NCBI GenBank assembly: GCA_000432335.1
Contig: HF995399.1
Location: forward strand, 1-20,368
Direction: 5' to 3'
DNA: 20,368 bases
Source of the DNA: Firmicutes bacterium CAG:646
GTDB taxonomy: Bacteria; Bacillota; Clostridia; Lachnospirales; Lachnospiraceae
The notes under the pieces are model-generated. The model did no database searches and had not been told where the DNA came from. It saw only the letters and a list, made by a program, of their open reading frames with translations. Positions 4,926-12,272 of this stretch are shown piece by piece (within the stretch, counting starts at the first letter, position 1; each line of letters begins with the position of its first letter). Made by a program: the position numbers and the translations under genes.

Positions 4926-7685
4926 ATGGGAAATACGTCTGAGGATAAAGGAAAAAGGAATGTAAGTATCGGGCTTCTGGCTCATGTGGACGCGGGAAAG
5001 ACCACGTTGTCGGAAGCTCTTTTATATACGGCTGGGGCGATCCGCAAGCTGGGGCGGGTGGATCATAAGGATGCCTTTCTGGATACCTATGAATTGGAGA
5101 GAAATCGAGGAATCACAATTTTTTCTAAGCAGGCGGTGATGGAGCTGGGCGATTTTCAGGTTACTTTGCTGGATACGCCGGGGCATGTGGATTTTTCCGC
5201 AGAGATGGAGCGAACGCTTCAGGTGCTGGATTATGGGATTCTGGTGGTTAGCGGCGCTGATGGTGTGCAGGGGCATACGCAGACTTTATGGCATCTGCTG
5301 AAACGATATCAGATTCCGGTATTTTTATTTGTGAATAAGATGGATCAGACGGGAACGGATCGGATGAAGCTGATGGAAGAACTGAAGAAGCGGCTGGATG
5401 AAAATTGTATTGATTTTTCTCAAATTCACGATGAGGAGTGGCAGGAACAGATCGCCATGTGCGATGAGGAACTTCTGGAACAATATGTGGAAGAAGGAAC
5501 TGTGGAGGAGGGCAGGATACCGGAACTGATCTGGGAGAGAAAGCTCTTTCCCTGTTTTTTCGGTTCTGCATTGAAAATGACCGGGGTGGAAGAATTTGTC
5601 CGGGGGATGCAGGAAAATATGGTACTGCCTGCCTATCCGGGGATTTTTGGAGCTAAGATATATAAGATTGGCCGGGATGCTCAGAATACAAGACTCACGT
5701 ATATGAAGATTACCGGTGGGAGTCTGAAGGTTAAGACAGTTCTTCCAGGTACTGGACAGGAAAATCAGAAGGACGGGGAAAAGAACCGGGAAGAGAAAGT
5801 GGATCAGATTCGGATTTATTCCGGTGAGAAGTATGAATTGATGAATGAAGCGCCGGCAGGAATGATCTGCGCAGTGACTGGTCTTACCGGAACGTATGCG
5901 GGACAGGGGCTGGGAGAGGAAAAAGCTTCGGAACTTCCCCTGTTGGAACCGGTGCTCACTTATCGGATCAATCTTCCAGAAGGGTGCGAGGTGCATCAGA
6001 CGCTTTTGAAGCTGCGACAGTTGGAGGAAGAAGAGCCGCTTTTACATATTGTATGGAAGGAAGAAGTAGGAGAAATTCATGCGCAGGTGATGGGAGAGGT
6101 GCAGATCGAGGTTTTAAAGAGCCTGATCTGGGAGCGATTTGGAATCCGTGTGGAATTCGATGCGGGAAGTATTGTCTATAAAGAGACTATCAAAGAGCCG
6201 GTGGAGGGAGTGGGACATTTTGAACCCCTTCGCCATTATGCAGAGGTACATCTCTTGTTGGAACCGACGGAGGCAGGAAGTGGACTGGAATTTTTGGCGG
6301 ATTGCAGCGAGGATATTTTGGACCGTAACTGGCAGCGGCTGATCCTGACGCATCTAGAGGAAAAAGAGCATAAGGGAGTTCTTGTGGGCGCAGCCATTAC
6401 CGATATGAAGATTACCCTGGTTACGGGGCGAGCGCATCTGAAGCATACAGAAGGGGGAGATTTTCGACAGGCCACCTACCGGGCGGTTCGCCAGGGACTC
6501 AGAAAGGCGGAGAGTATTTTACTGGAACCGTATTATGAGTTTCGCCTGGAGCTTCCGGCGGAGCTGGTGGGAAGAGCCATGACGGATATCCAGAGGCTGT
6601 GCGGCGAGTTTGAACCGCCGCAGATGGAGGGAGAAGAGGCTGTTCTTATCGGCACTTGTCCGGTCGTCACCATGCGGGATTATCAGACGCAGGTGATTGC
6701 CTATACCAGTGGCAAAGGAAGGATGTTTTGCAGCCTGAAAGGGTATTTCCCCTGTCATGATGCGGAAGAAGTGATCCGAGAGGCAGGATATGATCCGGAA
6801 GGAGATATGGAAAACCCTACAGGTTCTGTATTTTGCTCTCATGGCGCCGGCTTTGTGGTAAACTGGGATCAGGTAGAGGATTATATGCATCTGGAAAGTT
6901 GTTTTCCGGCGAAAAAGGGAGGGCGGACACAGGAAAAACCGGTACCGCTGAAAACTTCGGGAGACTGGAAAGCGGAGACGGAAGCTTACTGGAAGAATGA
7001 AAAAGAACTGACGGAGATTTTTGAGCGGACATATGGTCCGATCAGAAAACAGGAAGATGAGGGAGTTTCCAGAAGAAAAGGGTGGAAACGCAGGCATCGG
7101 GAGAGTTCTCTGGATGGGTACGCCGGGGGAAGAGAGGCAACTCGTTATAGGGAGAATACACCGGAAAAACAGTATCTTCTGGTGGATGGATATAATATCA
7201 TTTTTGCCTGGGAGGATCTTCAGGAACTGGCGAAGGCGAATATTGACGGAGCGAGAACAAAGCTCATGGACATTTTGTGCAATTATCAGGGATATAAAAG
7301 ATGTACGGTGATTCTGGTATTTGATGCGTATAAGGTGCAGGGTAACCCGGGAAAAACGGAAAAATATCACAACATTCATGTGGTTTATACGAAAGAGGCG
7401 GAGACGGCAGATCAGTATATTGAGAAGACGGTACATGAGATTGGAAAGAAATACCATGTAACGGTTGCCACTTCGGACAGGCTGGAACAGGTGATTATTT
7501 TAGGGCAGGGGGGGAGCAGGATGTCTGCCCGGGAACTGCGAGAGGAGATCGATCTGGTCATGGGGCAGATCCGGCAGGAGACGGAGAATCGCCGGGAAAG
7601 TGGAAAAAATTATTTTTTCGACGGGCTGGATGAGGAGACCGCGAGATATATGGAAGATGTCAGACTGGGGAGAAAAGAAGAATAG
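4926..7685 (+). CDS. TetM/EF-G-like translational GTPase fused to a Rae1/YacP-type NYN endoribonuclease
   Basis: The product has 919 aa; TetM proteins have about 640. The N-terminal GTPase has all motifs: G1 AHVDAGKTT (19-27), RGITI (61-65), DTPGH (83-87), NKMD (137-140) and GSA (213-215). EF-G-like domains II-V follow to about residue 660. A K/R-rich linker (about 695-740) leads to a NYN domain. It reads YLLVDGYNII (750-759), FDAYK (799-803), TKEAETADQ (822-830), then VATSDR (847-852) and a GQGxxRxSARELxEE tail like that of Bacillus Rae1. The likely acidic catalytic residues are D754, D800, D829 and D851. Rae1 cleaves mRNA in the ribosomal A site, where EF-G-like GTPases also bind. I infer a ribosome-rescue or mRNA-cleavage role. 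AGGAAGG lies nine bases before the ATG. It is the first gene of a tight operon, with dus 15 bases downstream. Confidence 0.88.
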   Translation: MGNTSEDKGKRNVSIGLLAHVDAGKTTLSEALLYTAGAIRKLGRVDHKDAFLDTYELERNRGITIFSKQAVMELGDFQVTLLDTPGHVDFSAEMERTLQVLDYGILVVSGADGVQGHTQTLWHLLKRYQIPVFLFVNKMDQTGTDRMKLMEELKKRLDENCIDFSQIHDEEWQEQIAMCDEELLEQYVEEGTVEEGRIPELIWERKLFPCFFGSALKMTGVEEFVRGMQENMVLPAYPGIFGAKIYKIGRDAQNTRLTYMKITGGSLKVKTVLPGTGQENQKDGEKNREEKVDQIRIYSGEKYELMNEAPAGMICAVTGLTGTYAGQGLGEEKASELPLLEPVLTYRINLPEGCEVHQTLLKLRQLEEEEPLLHIVWKEEVGEIHAQVMGEVQIEVLKSLIWERFGIRVEFDAGSIVYKETIKEPVEGVGHFEPLRHYAEVHLLLEPTEAGSGLEFLADCSEDILDRNWQRLILTHLEEKEHKGVLVGAAITDMKITLVTGRAHLKHTEGGDFRQATYRAVRQGLRKAESILLEPYYEFRLELPAELVGRAMTDIQRLCGEFEPPQMEGEEAVLIGTCPVVTMRDYQTQVIAYTSGKGRMFCSLKGYFPCHDAEEVIREAGYDPEGDMENPTGSVFCSHGAGFVVNWDQVEDYMHLESCFPAKKGGRTQEKPVPLKTSGDWKAETEAYWKNEKELTEIFERTYGPIRKQEDEGVSRRKGWKRRHRESSLDGYAGGREATRYRENTPEKQYLLVDGYNIIFAWEDLQELAKANIDGARTKLMDILCNYQGYKRCTVILVFDAYKVQGNPGKTEKYHNIHVVYTKEAETADQYIEKTVHEIGKKYHVTVATSDRLEQVIILGQGGSRMSARELREEIDLVMGQIRQETENRRESGKNYFFDGLDEETARYMEDVRLGRKEE

Positions 7686-7700
7686 AAGAGGGATACAACC

Positions 7701-8717
7701 ATGAAGTTTTATATGGCGCCATTGGAAGAGATGACCGGTTATATTTACCGAAGAGCTTATCATGAGTTTTTCTGCCCGATGGACAAATATTTTGCACCAT
7801 TTATTGCGGCGAAAATGAATAGAGGAAAACTCTTTAATTACAAAGAAAAAAATGATATTCTTCCGGAGCATAATGAGGGGATATATCTGGTGCCCCAGAT
7901 CCTTACGAATGTCAGCGAGGATTTTGTGAGGACAGCAAGGGGGCTGAAGGCGTATGGATATAAGGAGGTAAACCTGAATCTGGGCTGCCCCTCGAAACCG
8001 GTGGTAAATGGCGGAAGGGGATCGGGATTTCTGGAAAAGAAGGAGGAACTCAGAAGGTTTCTGGATGATATATTCCAGTTGGATATGAAGATTTCTATAA
8101 AGACCCGCGTGGGGCGGTGGGAATCGGAGGAAATCGGTCCTCTTTCGGAACTGTTTTTGCAATATCCTTTGGAGGAATGGATTCTCCATCCCAGAGTGCA
8201 GACAGATTTTTACCGGGGCAGTCCCCGGCTGGACGCATTTTCCACAGCATACAGAAAGGTATATCCTGGGGATGAGAAAGGGCGATGTGCACTTGGATAT
8301 AATGGGGATATTTTTTCAGTGGAAGACTTTGAAAGAATTCTTGCAGAATTCCCCCGGGTGGACAGCATTATGCTGGGACGGGGAATTTTGGCAGATCCGG
8401 GATTGATGGGAAGAATCAAGGGAAAATCGGAGCTGGATAAGGAGAAATGGAGAGCGTTTCTGGAACGGCTGGAAGAAGATTTTTGCAGGATATCTGTCAG
8501 TGAAGAGAAGGCTCTGTTTAAGATGAAGGAGCTCTGGTGTTACTTCCGATTTTCTTTTCCGAACATGGATGTGTGGGAACAGGGAATTAAGCGGGCAGCG
8601 AATATGGAGGAATACCGAAGCGCAGTTCAGAGGCTTTGGGAAGAATATCCGGGAGAACCGGGGGGAGCTTTTCCTTGTGGGGATAGAAAGACCAGAGGAC
8701 GATTTGGCGGTTTTTAA
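7701..8717 (+). CDS. tRNA-dihydrouridine synthase family protein
   Basis: The product (338 aa) is an FMN-dependent enzyme that reduces uridines to dihydrouridine in tRNA. It opens with the flavin-binding strand MKFYMAPLEEMTG. It carries NLNLGCPS around the expected catalytic Cys (C96), followed by a GRGSGFL loop, KTRVG (FMN phosphate side), HPR, and a final GYNGDIFS...MLGRGILADP TIM-barrel end. The usual GxxxLL after the Cys loop is GSGFL here, which is typical of a clostridial Dus subgroup rather than DusA, B or C. The last 90 residues form the helical tRNA-binding domain. AAGAGGG precedes the ATG. It sits 15 bases after the GTPase-RNase gene and 14 bases before the HD hydrolase gene, so it is almost certainly co-transcribed. 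Which tRNA positions it modifies cannot be told. Confidence 0.9.
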   Translation: MKFYMAPLEEMTGYIYRRAYHEFFCPMDKYFAPFIAAKMNRGKLFNYKEKNDILPEHNEGIYLVPQILTNVSEDFVRTARGLKAYGYKEVNLNLGCPSKPVVNGGRGSGFLEKKEELRRFLDDIFQLDMKISIKTRVGRWESEEIGPLSELFLQYPLEEWILHPRVQTDFYRGSPRLDAFSTAYRKVYPGDEKGRCALGYNGDIFSVEDFERILAEFPRVDSIMLGRGILADPGLMGRIKGKSELDKEKWRAFLERLEEDFCRISVSEEKALFKMKELWCYFRFSFPNMDVWEQGIKRAANMEEYRSAVQRLWEEYPGEPGGAFPCGDRKTRGRFGGF

Positions 8718-8731
8718 AAGAGGATAAGAGG

Positions 8732-9181
8732 ATGGAAGAATGGACGAGCTTGTATGAAAAAGCGTGGAAATTGGCAGAAAAGGCTCATGAGGGGCAGGTG
8801 GATAAGGGAGGAAATCCGTACATAGAGCATCCCCTTGCCGTAGCAGACCGGGTTGTGAAGCCGGAAGCTAAAGTGGTGGCGCTTCTCCATGATGTACTGG
8901 AAGATACGCGGGTGACCGGGGAAGAATTGCGGAAGTTATTTCCAGAAACAGTGGTCAGGGCAGTGGAGCTTCTCACAAAGGAAAAGGGAAAGGGATTTTC
9001 CTTGGAAGCGTATCTGGCGGCGATCCGGGAAAATGAACTGGCGTGCTGCGTGAAGATCGCCGATCTGGAACATAACATGGATCTTAGCAGGATTCCTCAC
9101 CCGAAGGAACGGGATTATCGTCGGGTGGAGCAGTATCAAAAAGCAAAAGAATATCTGGAAGGGAAGAAGAAGGAAAAATGA
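8732..9181 (+). CDS. Small HD-domain hydrolase of the SpoT/Mesh1 type
   Basis: The 149-aa protein consists of one HD domain and nothing else. It reads AHEGQVDKGGNPYIEHP, then LLHDVLEDT, then CVKIADLEHNM. This gives the metal set H33, H53-D54 and D111, plus the E57-D58 pair that in Rel/SpoT and Mesh1 activates water for 3'-pyrophosphate removal from (p)ppGpp. No synthetase domain, TGS or ACT is attached, so it would be hydrolase only. Small alarmone hydrolases of this kind lower (p)ppGpp or hydrolyse related nucleotides. Substrate is inferred from motif similarity and another nucleotide is possible. It starts 14 bases after dus, and its TGA overlaps the ATG of the MATE gene (ATGA, 9178-9181), showing translational coupling. 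Confidence 0.8.
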   Translation: MEEWTSLYEKAWKLAEKAHEGQVDKGGNPYIEHPLAVADRVVKPEAKVVALLHDVLEDTRVTGEELRKLFPETVVRAVELLTKEKGKGFSLEAYLAAIRENELACCVKIADLEHNMDLSRIPHPKERDYRRVEQYQKAKEYLEGKKKEK

Positions 9182-10518
9182 AACAGCATTTATTTAGTAA
9201 CCGGGATCTGAGGATTCTTCTGATTCCGGTGGTGATTGAGCAGATTTTAAATGCGCTGATGGGAACGGTAGATACCATGATGGTGAGTAATGTAAGCTCC
9301 TCAGCGATTTCCGCAGTATCGTTGGTGGATTCTATTAATGTACTGGTGATTCAGGTGTTTTCTGCGCTGGCAGCAGGGGGAACGATTATCTGCTCCCAGT
9401 ATATGGGGCAGAAGGATACCAAAAATGCCACGGAAGCAGCAAAACAGTTGGTTTTTATTATTGGTGTGATTTCCGTGGTTCTCACCGTCATCAGTGTGGT
9501 CTTTCAGATCCCGATTCTCCGCCTGGTATTTGGACAGGTAGAGGATTCGGTTATGCGGGATTCGGAAACGTATTTTCTGTATACAGCGTTGTCTTTCCCC
9601 TTTATCGGGATTTCTAATGCAGGTGCTTCTGTCTTTCGAGCGCAGGAGAATACTCGGCTTCCTATGGTGGTTTCTGTTATTTCCAACGGCATGAACATTG
9701 TGGGAAATGCCATTCTGATTTTTGTGTTCCATATGGGAGTGGCAGGTGCAGCTATTTCTACTCTGGTATCCCGAATCTTTTGCGCAGTGGTGGTGATGTG
9801 GTATCTGAGAAAGCCAAAGCAGGAGATTGTTGTCCGGGATTATCTGAAGATCCGCCCGCATTTTGGAAGAATCAAAATGGTTCTGGCAGTAGGAATTCCT
9901 ACAGGGATTGAAAACGGCATGTTTCAGTTTGGAAAACTGGCAATTCAGTCCACAGTATCGACGTTGGGAACGGCAGCGATTGCAGCTCAGGCAATGACGA
10001 ATATTCTGGAAAATATGAATGGAATTGCAGCGATTGGGATCGGAATCGGATTGATGACGATCGTAGGTCAGTGTATCGGAGCAGGAAGAAAAGATGAGGC
10101 TATTTATTATACCAAGAAATTGTCCTGGATTGCAGAAATCGTGGTGGTGATCAGTTGTGCTCTGGTGTATGTCCTGGCGGAAGGAATCACGCAGATTGGC
10201 GGTATGGAGCCGGAAAGCGCTAAAATGTGTCTGTTTATGATGGGATGGATCACAGTGGTAAAGCCTATTGTATGGGTGCTGGCATTTATTCCCGGTTACG
10301 GTATGCGAGCGGCAGGAGATGTGAAATTTTCCATGATTCTTTCCTGTATTTCCATGTGGGTATTCCGGGTGAGCCTTTGCGTGTTCTTATGCCGTGTGAT
10401 GGGATTTGGACCGATCGCTGTATGGATCGGAATGTTTACGGACTGGACGGTGCGGGCGATCGTGTATATGTTCCGTTTCCACAGCAGAAAGTGGCTGGAA
10501 CATCAGGTGATTCATTAA
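9178..10518 (+). CDS. MATE-family multidrug/cation exporter
   Basis: The 446-aa membrane protein has about 12 hydrophobic segments arranged as two MatE repeats, at about residues 15-180 and 235-400. The first has the usual opening LLIPVVIEQILNALMGTVDTMMVS, and GAxxxRAQxN-like residues occur as GASVFRAQEN. The second begins near GIPTGIENGMFQFGKL. MATE carriers expel drugs, metabolites or cationic compounds using a Na+ or H+ gradient. The exported compound is not predictable here. Its start overlaps the stop of the HD hydrolase by four bases and greA follows after 21 bases, so it belongs to the operon even though its job seems unrelated to translation. Confidence 0.93.
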   Translation: MKQHLFSNRDLRILLIPVVIEQILNALMGTVDTMMVSNVSSSAISAVSLVDSINVLVIQVFSALAAGGTIICSQYMGQKDTKNATEAAKQLVFIIGVISVVLTVISVVFQIPILRLVFGQVEDSVMRDSETYFLYTALSFPFIGISNAGASVFRAQENTRLPMVVSVISNGMNIVGNAILIFVFHMGVAGAAISTLVSRIFCAVVVMWYLRKPKQEIVVRDYLKIRPHFGRIKMVLAVGIPTGIENGMFQFGKLAIQSTVSTLGTAAIAAQAMTNILENMNGIAAIGIGIGLMTIVGQCIGAGRKDEAIYYTKKLSWIAEIVVVISCALVYVLAEGITQIGGMEPESAKMCLFMMGWITVVKPIVWVLAFIPGYGMRAAGDVKFSMILSCISMWVFRVSLCVFLCRVMGFGPIAVWIGMFTDWTVRAIVYMFRFHSRKWLEHQVIH

Positions 10519-10539
10519 GTAATTAGAAGAGGTGAGCAT

Positions 10540-11043
10540 ATGCGGGAAAGACTGACAAAACAGGATGTGGAAAAGATAGAAAAGGAGATCGAACATCGGA
10601 AACTGGTGGTGAGAAAAGAAGCGATTGAAGCGGTAAAAGAAGCCAGAGCCCAGGGAGATCTTAGCGAAAATTTTGAGTATTATGCGGCGAAGAAAGAGAA
10701 AAATCAGAATGAGAGCCGGATACGGTATCTGGAAAGAATGCTGAAGACAGCCATCGTAATCTCTGAGGAATCAAAAGAGGATGAGGTGGGGTTGAATAAT
10801 ACAGTAACACTGTATCTGGAGGATGATGAGGAAGAGGAGACATATCGTCTCGTGACTTCTATTCGGGGAAATTCTCTTGCGGGGCTCATCAGTACGGAGT
10901 CGCCCATTGGGAAAGCGATTCTGGGGCATAAGGTGGGAGACCGGGTGTATATTAAGGTGAGCGAAGATTATGGCTATTATGCAGTGATTCGTAAAATTGA
11001 AAATACTCAGAGCGAGGACGAAGATAAGATCAGAAGTTTTTAA
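10540..11043 (+). CDS. greA: GreA-type transcript cleavage/elongation factor
   Basis: The product (167 aa) rescues backtracked RNA polymerase by reaching through the secondary channel and stimulating cleavage of the transcript. The N-terminal half is a coiled coil with the tip ARAQGDLSENFEYYAAK. The two catalytic acidic residues are D40 and E43. The C-terminal FKBP-like domain ends in the signature ISTESPIGKAILGHKVGD. An acidic stretch (DDEEEE) lies between them. AGAGGTGAG precedes the ATG by a few bases. Clostridia often encode more than one Gre factor, so this may be a paralogue and not the housekeeping copy. It is the last gene of the block. No terminator hairpin was found in the 75 bases that follow. 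Confidence 0.93.
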   Translation: MRERLTKQDVEKIEKEIEHRKLVVRKEAIEAVKEARAQGDLSENFEYYAAKKEKNQNESRIRYLERMLKTAIVISEESKEDEVGLNNTVTLYLEDDEEEETYRLVTSIRGNSLAGLISTESPIGKAILGHKVGDRVYIKVSEDYGYYAVIRKIENTQSEDEDKIRSF

Positions 11044-11073
11044 TGGGGAGTAGAAATTCAGGATTTTTTCAGA

Positions 11074-11079
11074 TATAAT
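11074..11079 (+). promoter_or_regulatory. Candidate -10 element upstream of the acetyltransferase gene
   Basis: A perfect TATAAT lies 40 bases before the ATG at 11119. No acceptable -35 hexamer is seen at the right distance, so the site is only a candidate. Confidence 0.3.
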
Positions 11080-11118
11080 AAGAACGTATCATAGTTAAAA
11101 ATACAGGAGGGTTTTACA

Positions 11119-11769
11119 ATGCATTTAAAAGATCGTATGGAGAAAGGAATGCTGTTCTACGAACATGGACACAAAGATCCGGTGGATATTCAGCAGGAGC
11201 AGGAACTGGATGCGGAGAGAAAACGCTGCAAGGAAGTGATGTTTGACTATAATAATACACGCCCCAGCGAGGATGAGAAGAGAACAGCTATTTTGAAGGG
11301 GATTCTGGGAGACTGCGGAGATCATGTATTTATTGAAAATCCGGTACATATGTCGTATGGAACGCATGTGCATCTGGGAGAGCATTTTTATGCCAATTTT
11401 AATCTGGTGATCGTGGATGATATGGATGTGTATATCGGCGACCGGGTTATGATCGGACCGAATGTGACGATCTGCACCACAGGTCATCCGGTATATCCGC
11501 TTTACCGGGAGATGGTGGCACACTATTCCCTTCCTATCCATATTGGGAATAATGTGTGGATTGGGGCAAATTCTGTGGTACTTCCCGGCGTGACGATCGG
11601 GGATAATACGGTCATCGGGGCAGGAAGTATCGTTACAAGGGATATCCCTGCCAATGTGGTAGCAGTAGGAAATCCCTGCCGTGTTATGCGTCCTATCAGC
11701 GAGCGGGATCGGGAGTATTATTTCCGTGACAGAAAAGTTGATTTCCCGTATACATTAAGAGAAGAATAA
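11119..11769 (+). CDS. Sugar O-acetyltransferase (maltose/galactoside acetyltransferase family)
   Basis: The product (216 aa) would transfer an acetyl group from acetyl-CoA to a sugar hydroxyl. Residues about 3-60 are the helical Mac domain that caps the active site in Maa/LacA proteins. From about residue 75, hexapeptide repeats form a left-handed beta helix, for example IGDRVMIGPNVTI and IGNNVWIGANSVVLPGVTIG. H123 in TTGHPVYP is the expected catalytic base. The end (GNPCRVMRPI) is typical of the family. The extension after it is a little longer than in E. coli LacA. AGGAGG lies seven bases before the ATG. The acceptor sugar is unknown, and the family often acts in sugar detoxification. Confidence 0.93.
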   Translation: MHLKDRMEKGMLFYEHGHKDPVDIQQEQELDAERKRCKEVMFDYNNTRPSEDEKRTAILKGILGDCGDHVFIENPVHMSYGTHVHLGEHFYANFNLVIVDDMDVYIGDRVMIGPNVTICTTGHPVYPLYREMVAHYSLPIHIGNNVWIGANSVVLPGVTIGDNTVIGAGSIVTRDIPANVVAVGNPCRVMRPISERDREYYFRDRKVDFPYTLREE

Positions 11770-11833
11770 AAGGAGTAAAAGCTTGGCATCCTAATGATGG
11801 GTTCACTGTAGAAAAGAGAAAGGAGAATTTGTC

Positions 11834-12262
11834 ATGAACGGAAATGCCGAGCTTTTAAACTTTGTATATCAGAATGCTCAGATGGGAGTCAATACCATGA
11901 AACAGATTATAGATCTGGTGGGGGAGGGAGCTCTGAAAGAGTATCTGAGGAAACAGTTGGTTGGCTATGAAGAGTTTCAGCAGAAAGCAAGAAAAATGCT
12001 GAATGAAAATGGGTGCGACGAGAAGGAAATCGGTATGCTGGACCGTTTGAAAACGTATCTGATGATCAATGCGCAGACGATGATGGACCGGGGAGAGGAT
12101 CATATTGCAAAAATGTTGATCACCGGCAGTAATATGGGAATTGTGGAGGCAGTACAGAACAGAAAACGGTATGAAAACGCAGAGAAAGAGATACTGAAGC
12201 TGATGGAGCAGCTGCAGCATTTTGAAGAAAAGAATGTGGAAGAATTAAAAAAGTTCTTATAG
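11834..12262 (+). CDS. Unrecognised all-helical protein, possibly ferritin-like
   Basis: I do not recognise this 142-aa protein with certainty. It has no signal peptide or membrane segment and is predicted by eye to be entirely helical, with four or five amphipathic helices and many Met, Gln and Glu residues. The spacing of Glu residues and the start ELLNFVYQNAQMGVNTMKQIIDLV recall short ferritin-like domains such as DUF2383, but no paired E-x-x-H metal motif is visible. The C-terminus, from about residue 108 onward, is a charged coiled-coil-like helix. The ribosome binding site AAAGGAGA lies seven bases before the ATG. It ends seven to ten bases before the Gfo/Idh/MocA gene, whose AGGAGG overlaps its stop, so the two are likely co-translated. 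Confidence 0.75.
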   Translation: MNGNAELLNFVYQNAQMGVNTMKQIIDLVGEGALKEYLRKQLVGYEEFQQKARKMLNENGCDEKEIGMLDRLKTYLMINAQTMMDRGEDHIAKMLITGSNMGIVEAVQNRKRYENAEKEILKLMEQLQHFEEKNVEELKKFL

Positions 12263-12272
12263 GAGGAGAATG

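Noticed and set aside
4720..4965. 81-aa open frame through the structured element
   Set aside because: It is composed of the hairpins of the palindromic element, has no ribosome binding site and runs past the start of the GTPase gene.
6519..7457. 312-aa open frame on the minus strand
   Set aside because: It is antisense to the GTPase-RNase gene, which has motifs throughout. The antisense translation is low-complexity and without family features.
4926..7685. Tetracycline resistance determinant
   Set aside because: The GTPase half is TetM-like, but the domain IV loop SPVSTP is not present and the gene sits in a housekeeping-like operon without mobile genes.
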